From Lachnospiraceae bacterium A2 (lineage in GTDB: Bacteria > Bacillota > Clostridia > Lachnospirales > Lachnospiraceae): a DNA stretch of 64,000 bases. The DNA lies in contig KE159636.1 in the NCBI GenBank assembly GCA_000403315.2, positions 432,042 to 496,041 on the forward strand, in the 5' to 3' direction. Positions 8,391 through 15,700 of the stretch are shown here, in pieces (positions within the stretch are counted from its first letter, which is position 1; each line of letters begins with the position of its first letter). Below the pieces are notes generated by a model. That model searched no databases, had not been told where the DNA came from, and was given only the letters and a program-made list of their open reading frames with translations. The position numbers were made by a program, and so were the translations under genes.

Positions 8391-8835
8391 CAAGGTAATT
8401 GAGCTGGTGGTGCTTGCGATTGTATTCGATACAATCTTTGGAGTGCTGCGGGCGGTGCGTGAAAAGAGGTTTAACAGCTGCGCAGGGATTGACGGGGCTA
8501 TCCGTAAAGTGGGTATGCTGATTTCCCTTGTGTTCATGCTGGCTATTGATATGCTGATAAAGGTTAATCTTATCGGCTTTATCCCAGAGGCGGCACGTAA
8601 CCATTTGGGGCTTACGAGCGTGGGCGTGGCTGAATTTTTCGCACTTCTCTATATTGCCTATGAGGTAGTGAGTATCTTTAAGAATATGGCGCTTTGCGGG
8701 CTGCCCGTTAAGAAAGTCTGGGCGACGGTGCGGGCGTTTCTGGGGAAATATACAGACGAGCTGCCAGACACGGACGAGCTGGACGGAAACAGCACCACGG
8801 GCAGCGCAGAGGGCTACAGACAGCAGGAAAAATAA
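8347..8835 (+). CDS. Phage holin
   Basis: A 162-residue membrane protein. Three hydrophobic segments are visible (about residues 16-32, 57-75 and 95-115) with an FDTIFGVLRAV motif in the first, typical of the Clostridia phage holin family. The C-terminus is acidic and soluble. It makes membrane holes that release the endolysin encoded two genes downstream. The start lies inside the previous gene. Confidence 0.85.
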   Translation: MEMKILEFINMAANNKVIELVVLAIVFDTIFGVLRAVREKRFNSCAGIDGAIRKVGMLISLVFMLAIDMLIKVNLIGFIPEAARNHLGLTSVGVAEFFALLYIAYEVVSIFKNMALCGLPVKKVWATVRAFLGKYTDELPDTDELDGNSTTGSAEGYRQQEK

Positions 8836-8860
8836 TAAAACATAGACAGTATGCATCAGG

Positions 8861-8889
8861 GCGCTTACGGGAAACCGTAGGCGCTTTTT
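8861..8889 (+). terminator. Rho-independent terminator after holin
   Basis: Ten-pair stem (8861-8870 with 8875-8884, one G-U) around a GAAA loop, followed by TTTTT. Confidence 0.75.
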
Positions 8890-8913
8890 GTGAATGAAAG
8901 GAGAGCAGACGGC

Positions 8914-9072
8914 ATGGCAGAGATTAAGAGCGAACATACAAAGGATATGACGGCAGAGGAACGGGAAGAGCTGCGGGCGAGGGTAGAGAGCATGACACCA
9001 GAAGAGCTGCGGCAGTTTAGAAACTCTATGGACGCAGACAGCATGGGATTTTTTGGAGAGGAGAGCGTATAG
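8914..9072 (+). CDS. Small acidic phage protein
   Basis: A 52-residue, Glu/Met-rich helical protein starting at ATG 8914 behind AAAGGAG. Its stop is immediately followed by the endolysin start, so the two are coupled. No family recognised. It could be an endolysin or holin regulator, but that is only positional. Confidence 0.55.
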   Translation: MAEIKSEHTKDMTAEEREELRARVESMTPEELRQFRNSMDADSMGFFGEESV

Positions 9073-9073
9073 C

Positions 9074-10543
9074 ATGAAAAAGCCAGTAATAAACAAGCTG
9101 CTTACACCCTATAACTTTACGGACAAGAACAGCGACGCACGCATAAAATATATCGTTATCCATTACGTAGGGGCGCTGGGCGGCGCAAAGGCGAACTGCC
9201 AGTATTACGCAGGGCGGTATATCGGAGCGTCTGCGCATTTCTTTGTAGGATTTGACGGGGAGATATGGCAGGCGGTGGAAACCGAGGACATAGCGTGGCA
9301 CTGCGGCGCAAACAGCTATAAGCACGCAGAGTGCAGAAACTCAAACAGTATCGGTATTGAAATGTGCGTGAGGAAGAGGAACACCGCCAGCATGGGGGCT
9401 ACCGATAAAGATTGGTATTTTGAGGACGCAACGGTAGAGGCTACGGCAGAGCTTACACAATACTTAATGGAAAAGTACAACGTGCCTGCGTCGCACGTCA
9501 TAAGGCATTACGACGTTACGGGGAAGATTTGCCCTAACCCATATGTATATAATGCAATGGCGCACACATGGGAGAAGTTTAAGCAGATGATAAGCGGCGC
9601 TGCATCTGCTGGCGGCAGCCAGACAAATAAATTATACCGTGTGCGCAAGAGCTGGGAAGATGCAAAGAGCCAGATAGGGGCTTTTTCTTCTCTGGATAAT
9701 GCAAAGAAAGCCTGCACTGCTGGTTATAATGTTTATGACTGGGACGGCAAGGCGGTTTACAGCGTATTTGCAGGCGGCATGGTGCAGAACGGGAACACGG
9801 AAAAAGCAATATGGGACTATCTGGCGGGCAAAGGCTTAAATGCCTGCGCCGTGGCAGGCTTAATGGGTAATCTGTATGCGGAAAGCGGGCTTAATTCCTG
9901 CAATCTGCAAAACAGCTATAACAAGAGCCTTAATATGACAGATGTGCAGTATACGGCTGCCGTGGATAATGGAAGTTATGGCAATTTTGTAAAGGACAAG
10001 GCGGGCTACGGGCTGGCGCAGTGGACGTACCACACCAGAAAGCAGGCGTTACTTAACTATGCGAAAAAGGCGGGGGCATCTATCGGCAGTCTGGATATGC
10101 AGCTTGCCTTTTTGTGGGACGAGCTGCAAGGCTATAAATCCGTTATCAGCACATTAAAGGGCGCAAAGAGCGTGCGGGCTGCCTCTGATGCCGTGCTGCT
10201 GGGATTTGAAAAGCCAGCAGACCAGAGCGAGGGCGTACAGAAAAAGCGTGCAGAGTACGGCGAGGCATATTATAAGAAATATGCAGGCGTGCAGCAGGCA
10301 GCAGTACCGCAGGAAAAGCCGCAGGCGGCGGCAGGCGTGCCGTTCAATGTTAAAGTGGATATATTAGACCTTAATATAAGGACGGGCGCAGGGACGGACT
10401 ACGCAAAGACGGGAGAGTATACGGGTATCGGCGTATTTACCATTGTGGAAGTGAAAGAGGGTAAAGGGAGTACGGCAGGCTGGGGCAGGCTGAAAAGCGG
10501 CGCAGGCTGGATAAGTCTTGACTATGCCACACGCTTAGCGTAA
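9074..10543 (+). CDS. Modular endolysin: amidase plus lysozyme-like domain plus SH3
   Basis: A 489-residue cell-wall hydrolase. Residues about 1-165 form an N-acetylmuramoyl-L-alanine amidase of the amidase-2 type (IVIHYVG with the first zinc His, HVIRHYDVTGKICPNP with the later His/Cys ligand region). Residues about 170-230 look like a SPOR-type binding segment. Residues about 235-400 resemble the phage-tail lysozyme domain (IWDYL, GLMGNLYAESGLN, GYGLAQWT), with Glu in AESGLN as likely catalytic acid. The end is a bacterial SH3 domain (LNIRTGAGTDYAKTGEY). Releases phage at lysis. Confidence 0.9.
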   Translation: MKKPVINKLLTPYNFTDKNSDARIKYIVIHYVGALGGAKANCQYYAGRYIGASAHFFVGFDGEIWQAVETEDIAWHCGANSYKHAECRNSNSIGIEMCVRKRNTASMGATDKDWYFEDATVEATAELTQYLMEKYNVPASHVIRHYDVTGKICPNPYVYNAMAHTWEKFKQMISGAASAGGSQTNKLYRVRKSWEDAKSQIGAFSSLDNAKKACTAGYNVYDWDGKAVYSVFAGGMVQNGNTEKAIWDYLAGKGLNACAVAGLMGNLYAESGLNSCNLQNSYNKSLNMTDVQYTAAVDNGSYGNFVKDKAGYGLAQWTYHTRKQALLNYAKKAGASIGSLDMQLAFLWDELQGYKSVISTLKGAKSVRAASDAVLLGFEKPADQSEGVQKKRAEYGEAYYKKYAGVQQAAVPQEKPQAAAGVPFNVKVDILDLNIRTGAGTDYAKTGEYTGIGVFTIVEVKEGKGSTAGWGRLKSGAGWISLDYATRLA

Positions 10544-10550
10544 GAAGAAT

Positions 10551-10590
10551 GAGGGCAGGCGGCTTACGGGCTGCTTACCCTCTTATTTTT
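10551..10590 (+). terminator. Terminator after endolysin
   Basis: An imperfect stem formed by GAGGGCAGGCGG and GCTGCTTACCCTC is followed by a T-rich tract, at the end of the late operon. Confidence 0.6.
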
Positions 10591-10613
10591 TGGTAAATTT
10601 TATGAAAAACACA

Positions 10614-10642
10614 TTGACAATATACCGAAAAAGGTATATAAT
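10614..10642 (+). promoter_or_regulatory. Consensus promoter with operator-like inverted repeat
   Basis: TTGACA (10614-10619), 17-bp spacer and TATAAT (10637-10642) are all perfect consensus. The spacer and -10 hold an inverted repeat, TATACC-GAAAAA-GGTATA (10621-10638), that a repressor could cover. The XRE regulator 350 bp downstream is the obvious candidate to bind it. Confidence 0.85.
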
Positions 10643-10709
10643 TTAAGACATAGAAAGGAGAACAGTAAGAAACTATAAAGCGCAAGGCGCAGAAAGGAGA
10701 AACGGCAGA

Positions 10710-10826
10710 TTGGGTAAAAAGAAACAAAAGAAAAAGCCTATCAAATGGCAAGAGCTGGCGGCAAATGCACTGATAGACTTAATCGTAGGGGCGGCACTAA
10801 TCATAGTAGACAAGCTGTTAGGTTAG
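10710..10826 (+). CDS. 38-residue membrane peptide
   Basis: TTG 10710 follows AGAAAGGAGA at a good distance. The product has a strongly basic N-terminus (GKKKQKKKP) and one hydrophobic helix (ALIDLIVGAALIIV). First gene after the consensus promoter. Function unknown. Confidence 0.6.
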   Translation: MGKKKQKKKPIKWQELAANALIDLIVGAALIIVDKLLG

Positions 10827-10833
10827 AGCCAAA

Positions 10834-10851
10834 GGCGGGCGAAAGCCCGCC
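10834..10851 (+). promoter_or_regulatory. Second copy of the GAAA-loop hairpin
   Basis: A perfect seven-pair hairpin with GAAA loop, followed by GCCTACTAAG. It is nearly the same as the hairpin after VR (6373-6391, followed by GACTACTACG). No VR-like sequence precedes it. Confidence 0.75.
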
Positions 10852-10894
10852 GCCTACTAAGAATATAGCACAAACCCAAAGCCGAGTAAAGTAT

Positions 10895-10993
10895 ATGCTT
10901 TTGAAAATAGGTATTTTTTTGGTAGCTGTAGGGCTGGTAAAGTTACTGGCAGCTCTAGTTATGAGAGCGAAAGAAAAGAGAGGTAAAGCATGA
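10895..10993 (+). CDS. 32-residue single-span membrane peptide
   Basis: Starts at ATG 10895 and consists of one hydrophobic helix (LLKIGIFLVAVGLVKLLAAL) with a basic tail. Its stop overlaps the next start as ATGA. The ribosome site is weak, so the exact start is uncertain. Confidence 0.5.
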   Translation: MLLKIGIFLVAVGLVKLLAALVMRAKEKRGKA

Positions 10994-11187
10994 ATTTAGG
11001 CGCAAATATCAAAAAAGTAAGAAAGAGTGCAGGCGTGACGCAGAAAGAACTTGCAGAACGCCTGCAAGTCTACCAGAAAGACATAAGCCGCTGGGAGAAT
11101 AACGAGCTTACGCCAAGCGCATTAACGTTGGCAAAGATATGTAATGAGCTGGGAGCATCTGCCGACGAAATTTTAGAGTTAAAATAA
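10990..11187 (+). CDS. XRE-family DNA-binding regulator
   Basis: A 65-residue protein that is almost only a Cro/cI-type helix-turn-helix (IKKVRKSAGVTQKELAERL, then a recognition helix with DISRWEN). It overlaps the upstream peptide by 4 bp and probably controls this small operon or the prophage switch through the operator-like repeat at 10621-10638. Confidence 0.85.
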   Translation: MNLGANIKKVRKSAGVTQKELAERLQVYQKDISRWENNELTPSALTLAKICNELGASADEILELK

Positions 11188-11211
11188 TTACGAAAGCGAG
11201 GTTTATTTATC

Positions 11212-11897
11212 ATGGGTAAAAAGAAAATGGTACTTTATGGGGCGGCTGCGCTTTTTGCAGTAAGCGGAGTGGTGGCGCTGCCGTCTGGGAATATTACGGG
11301 CGGTATCGGCTGCATAGTGATTGCTGCCGTATGTTTTCTGCTGGTACACAAACCAGCAAAAGAGGCGGCAGGACAGCAGGCAGCGCCGAGGACAGCGGGA
11401 ACGCCTGCCGCTGGCAGCAGGATTGCGGAAACCATACGCACAAAAGTAGTGGGAGTGACTTTCCAGAACGACGACGGCGAAAGCAGGCAGGATATATTAA
11501 GCCGTATGACGGGCGACGAGGAAATAGAGATAGAGAAAACCACATACAACGGAGAGCCTGCCGCATATGTAAAATGGGGAAATAAAATACTGGGGTATTT
11601 ATCGGCAGAACTGGCAAAGGATTTGGCGGCAAAGTATCCTAATGCCCGCTACACCGCAGAAATACTGGAAATTTCTGGGGGGGGGTACAGACGTTTGGCT
11701 GCAATATAGAGCTTGACATTATTGTAGAAGAACAGCAACGTAGCCAGCGCACAGCGGGCGAAACGATAGTATATATAGACCGCAGCAGTAAAAAGTACCA
11801 CAGTAAGCCTAATTGTTCTGGAATGAAAAACCCAAAGGGCATACCGCTAAGCCAAGCAAAGAAAAAATACACAGCTTGTAAGAAATGCTGTAAATGA
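11212..11897 (+). CDS. HIRAN-domain membrane-anchored protein, frameshifted at a nine-G run
   Basis: The first frame (11212-11709, 165 residues) has two hydrophobic segments, a linker, and then a HIRAN-like domain (TKVVGVTFQND and KILGYLSAELA). At a run of nine Gs (11677-11685) this frame ends early. Removing two Gs or adding one continues the domain to TGA 11897 with a cysteine-rich tail (KYHSKPNCSGMKNPKGIPLS, then CKKCCK) of a kind common in such proteins. So the gene is either broken here, phase-variable or miscounted in sequencing. HIRAN domains occur in DNA-repair and phage proteins; function here unknown. Confidence 0.65.
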
Positions 11898-11910
11898 GCT
11901 ATGAAATAAG

Positions 11911-11945
11911 AGCCGCAGACTTGTAAAAGAGTTTGCGGCTTTTCG
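11911..11945 (+). terminator. Terminator after HIRAN gene
   Basis: Ten-pair stem AGCCGCAGAC/GTTTGCGGCT (11911-11920 with 11931-11940) followed by TTTT. Confidence 0.75.
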
Positions 11946-11981
11946 TCGTATATAGACCACAACGAAAGAGAGGCAGAAACA

Positions 11982-13043
11982 ATGGCAAATAAAAAGGGGA
12001 GCCACCAGCTGACAAGGGCAGACAGGATAAAAATAGAGGCGCTGCTTAAAGAGGGCTTAAGCAAGGCGAAAATAGCAAAGCATCTAGGAGTACACCGTAG
12101 CACTATATATAATGAGCTGAAAAGGGGAGAGTATGAACACCGTAATAGTGACTGGACGACAGAAATAAGATACAGCCCAGACATAGCGCAGGAAAAGGCA
12201 GAGGAAAATTTAAAGGTAAGAGGCACACAGCTTAAAATAGGCAACGATATTGCATATGCAAATTACATAGAGGAAAAAATAGTAAATGAGGACTACAGCC
12301 CAGCAGCAGTGCTGGGAGAGCTTAAGGCGCAGGGCAGAGAGGGGGAATTTAATACTACCGTCTGCGTGGCTACTCTTTACAGCTACATAGACAAGGGCGT
12401 TTTCCTTAAACTGACTAATAAGGATTTGCCAGTAAAGAAGAATAAAAAGCGGGGCTATAAGAAAGTACGCAAGCAGCAGGCACGGGCGGCAGCAGGCGAC
12501 AGCATAGAAAAGCGCCCAGAAGAGATAGACCAGCGGGAAGAGTTCGGACACTGGGAAATGGATAGCGTGATAGGCAAGCGGGGAGTATCCAAAAACGTGC
12601 TGCTGGTGCTGACGGAAAGAAAGACACGGGACGAGATTATATTTAAGCTGCCAGACCATACAGACGAGGCGGTAGTAGCGGCGCTGGATAGATTAGAGCG
12701 CAGATACGGTGCGGATATGTTTAGACAGATATTTAAGACAATCACGGTAGACAATGGCAGCGAGTTTGCCGACGTGAACGGCTTAGAGCGTTCTATACTG
12801 GAAGAGGGGGAAAAGAGGACACATTTATATTACTGCCACCCGTATAGCAGCTGGGAGCGTGGCACGAATGAGGTAACAAATAAAATGGTACGGCGCAAAG
12901 TGCCAAAGGGGACAAACTTTGACGACAAGACCGACGAGGAAATAGAGGAAATAGAGAGTTGGATAAACGGATACCCACGCAGGATACATGGCTACCGTTC
13001 TGCTGGGGAGCTTTTCACAGAAGAGCTGGAAAAGCTGGCTTAA
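11982..13043 (+). CDS. IS30-family DDE transposase
   Basis: A 353-residue transposase. An N-terminal helix-turn-helix (about residues 8-50, LLKEGLSKAKIAKHLGVHRS) is followed by the DDE core: Asp in GHWEMDSVIGKRG, Asp in TVDNGSEFA and Glu in WERGTNE. Length fits IS30. I could not find terminal inverted repeats within about 100 bp on the left or 250 bp on the right. Like the phage genes beside it, its DNA has no GATC, GGCC or CCGG. Confidence 0.88.
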   Translation: MANKKGSHQLTRADRIKIEALLKEGLSKAKIAKHLGVHRSTIYNELKRGEYEHRNSDWTTEIRYSPDIAQEKAEENLKVRGTQLKIGNDIAYANYIEEKIVNEDYSPAAVLGELKAQGREGEFNTTVCVATLYSYIDKGVFLKLTNKDLPVKKNKKRGYKKVRKQQARAAAGDSIEKRPEEIDQREEFGHWEMDSVIGKRGVSKNVLLVLTERKTRDEIIFKLPDHTDEAVVAALDRLERRYGADMFRQIFKTITVDNGSEFADVNGLERSILEEGEKRTHLYYCHPYSSWERGTNEVTNKMVRRKVPKGTNFDDKTDEEIEEIESWINGYPRRIHGYRSAGELFTEELEKLA

Positions 13044-13290
13044 TATCAGATACAGCGACTTTGAGAGGCTGGCAGCAGTGGCAGCCTTAAAACTGCGCCC
13101 ATTCCAGCAAAAGGGAGTTTACAAGGCGGGCGCACTCTGGTATAGTGAGGGTAGCACATCTGCTGTATTTCATTCTGTATAGTTAAATTCTACAAAATAC
13201 CCACTACCCAATTAGTAAATATGCCGAAAGTGAAAAATTGTTCAAAAAAAGGTTGAAATTTTTATAGCTGCAAAAAATTAAAAAAAGGTA
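13044..13290. other. Non-coding prophage-chromosome junction region
   Basis: No convincing gene. Composition shifts from phage-like to very AT-rich after about 13,180. The prophage right attachment site should lie here, but its core cannot be picked out without the left end. Confidence 0.5.
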
Positions 13291-13319
13291 TTGACAATCT
13301 GGCAAATTGCGTGTAATAT
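13291..13319 (+). promoter_or_regulatory. tRNA operon promoter
   Basis: TTGACA (13291-13296), 17-bp spacer, TAATAT (13314-13319), 25 bp before tRNA-Phe, preceded by an A-rich upstream stretch. Confidence 0.8.
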
Positions 13320-13343
13320 AATATCGTTGCTGAAACACAGCAA

Positions 13344-13416
<73 letters not shown>

Positions 13417-13438
13417 TTCACATGAAGCGGTATACTGT

Positions 13439-13509
13439 GCGGGTGTAGTTCAATGGTAGAACACCAGCCTTCCAAGCTGGACACGTGGGTTCGATTCCCA
13501 TCACCCGCT
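13439..13509 (+). tRNA. tRNA-Gly (UCC)
   Basis: 71 nt. Acceptor GCGGGTG/CACCCGC, anticodon stem CCAGC/GCTGG with loop CTTCCAA (anticodon TCC), T-loop GGTTCGATTCCC. CCA is not encoded. Confidence 0.95.
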
Positions 13510-13512
13510 TCT

Positions 13513-13585
13513 GCGATAGTGGCGTAGTTGGTAACGCGCGACCTTGCCAAGGTCGAGACCGCGGGTTCGAGCCCCGTCTATCGCT
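13513..13585 (+). tRNA. tRNA-Gly (GCC)
   Basis: 73 nt. Acceptor GCGATAG/CTATCGC, anticodon stem CGACC/GGTCG with loop TTGCCAA (anticodon GCC). Only 3 bp separate it from the upstream tRNA-Gly, so the three form one transcript. Confidence 0.95.
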
Positions 13586-13596
13586 CTAATGGATAA

Positions 13597-13652
13597 GAGC
13601 TGTAAATTTCGAGGTTTTCTTGTAAGGCCTAGGGTTTGCGGCTCCTTTTTTC
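13597..13652 (+). terminator. tRNA operon terminator
   Basis: GAGCTGTAAA (13597-13606) pairs with TTTGCGGCTC (13635-13644), with two G-U pairs, followed by a T-run. Confidence 0.7.
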
Positions 13653-13767
13653 TTGCTTTATAGGAAATTACGCCCTATCAAGCGAAATGCCCTGCAGTGG
13701 GTATTTTATTTTCCCATGAAATATGGTAGAATAGCGGCAGATATGGCAGGAAGGAGGGATTTGGCAT

Positions 13768-14805
13768 ATGCGTTACATGCCGATTGCAAAAGTTGATGCA
13801 GGAATGGTGCTGGGACAGGGAATTTTGGACAGGGAAGGGGAAGTGATGCTGGCGAAGGGCACATTGCTGGGACAGGAGGAAACCAGAAGCCTGGTGGACA
13901 TGGGAGTTTCTGGGATTTATATAGAGGATGCCGCCAGCAGCGGGCTGGAAGTCCCAGGCCTGATAAGCCAAGCGCTTTGGCAGGAAGCGCTGCGGCTGGT
14001 ATACGATTTGTTTCAGGAAGGGGATGCCCCGGAGGTAGGGCAGGACGATATCATAGATGTTGCCAGAAGGATGACAAAGGAACTGCTGGCAGGGAGGGGG
14101 CTGCTTTATAATAGGATGGATATCCGCGCGGCGGATGACTATACGTTTTTCCATGCGGTAAATGTGGCGGCGCTGTCTGTCATGCTGGGCATACAGACGG
14201 AAAATTTAGATTTAGAGGAATTGACAATGCTTGCGGCTGCCGGGCTTGTGCATGACGTGGGCAGGCGTTATGTGGAGGAGGCCGTCCTGAATGCAAAGCG
14301 TGCATTGACGGAGGAGGAGCGGATGCTGGTGGTGCAGCATGCAAAGTTAAGCTATGATTACTTGAAAGAGCATTATGACTTTGCCCCAGAGGTCCTTGCG
14401 GGGGTGCTGGAGCACCATGAATGGTATAACGGGTGCGGTTACCCAATGCGCCGTTCCGGGTATGAAATTTCTTATTTTGCAAGGATAATTAAGATTGCAG
14501 ATGTATTTGACGCCCTGACTTCCAAGGTGCCTTACCATGACCCGGTTTCCCCTTCCGGCGCGGTAGATTATATTTTGGCGAATACCGGGGCGGAGTTTGA
14601 CCCGGATTTGGCAGAGCTGTTTGTCAAGAAAATTGCCATTTACCCGGCAGGGTGCCAGGTAGAGCTGTCAGACGGCAGGGACGCCCTGGTATTGGAAAAC
14701 AGCCCGGAATCCCTGCTGCGCCCGAAAGTCAGGGTGCTGCCGGACGGGGAAGTGGTTGATTTGCAGGAAGCAAAGGATTTGGCGGTGCTGGAATTGAAAG
14801 TGTAA
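13768..14805 (+). CDS. HD-GYP domain protein, likely cyclic-di-GMP phosphodiesterase
   Basis: 345 residues. HD-GYP enzymes cut cyclic-di-GMP. Visible motifs are LVHDVGR (about residues 165-171), VLEHHEWYNGCGYP (about 213-226), the HHExxxGxGYP signature, and IIKIADVFDALTS (about 239-251), all in the right order. The N-terminal 100 residues form an unassigned sensor-like region. The gene stands alone behind AAGGAGG and ends about 70 bp before the TetR gene. Confidence 0.9.
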   Translation: MRYMPIAKVDAGMVLGQGILDREGEVMLAKGTLLGQEETRSLVDMGVSGIYIEDAASSGLEVPGLISQALWQEALRLVYDLFQEGDAPEVGQDDIIDVARRMTKELLAGRGLLYNRMDIRAADDYTFFHAVNVAALSVMLGIQTENLDLEELTMLAAAGLVHDVGRRYVEEAVLNAKRALTEEERMLVVQHAKLSYDYLKEHYDFAPEVLAGVLEHHEWYNGCGYPMRRSGYEISYFARIIKIADVFDALTSKVPYHDPVSPSGAVDYILANTGAEFDPDLAELFVKKIAIYPAGCQVELSDGRDALVLENSPESLLRPKVRVLPDGEVVDLQEAKDLAVLELKV

Positions 14806-14873
14806 TGTAAGATGCAATTGGGAGCCCCGCAGCAAGGGATAACAGCGATTGATGCAAGGTGGGAAGTTGGGAC

Positions 14874-15437
14874 ATGGCAGGACAGAAAGAAACAACAGAC
14901 ATTTTGCTGGCAGAAAGTTTTAAGGAACTGGCTTGCCAGCAGGCCATTGAGAAAATTACAATTAAGGCAGTGACGGATAAGGCGGGAGTGATACGCCCTA
15001 CGTTTTACAACCATTTCCAGGACAAATATGAGCTTCTGGAATGGATTATCCGGGTACAGATTTTGGAGCCCATCCGCCCCCTCATCCATGCAGGGATGGT
15101 GGACCAGGCGCTGATACTGATTTTCACCTTATTGAAAAAAGAAAAAGTGTTTTATGAAAAAGCCGCCCGTCTGGAAGGCCAGAATTCCTTTGAGGATATT
15201 GTAAAAAAATGCATTGCGGACCTCCTCTTGGAAGTCATAAAGGGAAAAAGCCCTTCGGGCAGGAACAGGAACCCATGGCTGACGCCGGAACACATTGCCC
15301 AGTATTACGCCCAGTCCATGTGCTTTGTGGTAATCCATTGGATCAAAGGCGGGATGGCAGTGGAGCCGGAGGAAATTACCGATGTTTACAACTATATCAT
15401 TACACGTTCCATGAGCCAGGTCATTGAGGAATTGTAA
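14874..15437 (+). CDS. TetR/AcrR-family regulator
   Basis: 187 residues from ATG 14874, chosen over GTG 14859 because AAGGTGG sits at the right distance. The N-terminal helix-turn-helix is typical (LAESFKELACQQAIEKITIK, VIRPTFYNHFQDKYELLEWI). The C-terminal ligand domain resembles the group linked to export genes. It lies just upstream of an MMPL exporter and probably represses it. Confidence 0.88.
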   Translation: MAGQKETTDILLAESFKELACQQAIEKITIKAVTDKAGVIRPTFYNHFQDKYELLEWIIRVQILEPIRPLIHAGMVDQALILIFTLLKKEKVFYEKAARLEGQNSFEDIVKKCIADLLLEVIKGKSPSGRNRNPWLTPEHIAQYYAQSMCFVVIHWIKGGMAVEPEEITDVYNYIITRSMSQVIEEL

Positions 15438-15530
15438 TATTGGACTGCCGGGGCGATACAAAAATTCCCCGGTGTTTCCGGAAAACTACATATGGCCCCA
15501 AATGTATTGTTTCGGCAGACAGAGGAAAAA

Positions 15531-15562
15531 GATTGAATATTCATTTATTCAGTCTTTTTTTA
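15531..15562 (+). terminator. Hairpin with T-run before the MMPL gene
   Basis: GATTGAATA pairs with TATTCAGTC (8 of 9) around a six-base loop and is followed by seven Ts, so it may terminate the TetR transcript. The core TGAATA-N6-TATTCA could equally be the TetR operator. Confidence 0.55.
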
Positions 15563-15700
15563 TATACTTCTAAATAGTGATACGCAAGGGCGGAGGCATA
15601 TGGCAAAGAAGCCTGTTCTTCCCGGAAGAATGGGGATTTGCCGGCAAAGCATTTGGCCTGCGGGTATAAAAATATAGAAAGAGGAGCGAGATGAGGAAAA

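Larger units (their letters stand above)
1..13100. mobile_element. Prophage, late region (right part only)
   Basis: Tail, retroelement, holin, endolysin and small regulatory genes run in one direction in a typical late-gene order. Head and packaging genes and any integrase lie to the left, outside the window. The right edge is placed between the IS30-type transposase (ends 13043) and the tRNA promoter (13291). I found no att repeat. The segment also lacks GATC, GGCC and CCGG, unlike the chromosome to its right, which supports one foreign block. Confidence 0.85.

Noticed and set aside
10551..10590. Second variable repeat upstream of the second GAAA hairpin
   Set aside because: Nothing between the endolysin and 10834 aligns with the template repeat.
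12988..13182. 64-residue frame after the IS30-type transposase
   Set aside because: It begins inside the transposase gene in another frame and has no ribosome site or recognisable sequence.
13597..13652. Prophage attachment core at the tRNA terminator
   Set aside because: No matching repeat is visible on the phage side, and the phage genes end before the tRNA promoter rather than in a tRNA.
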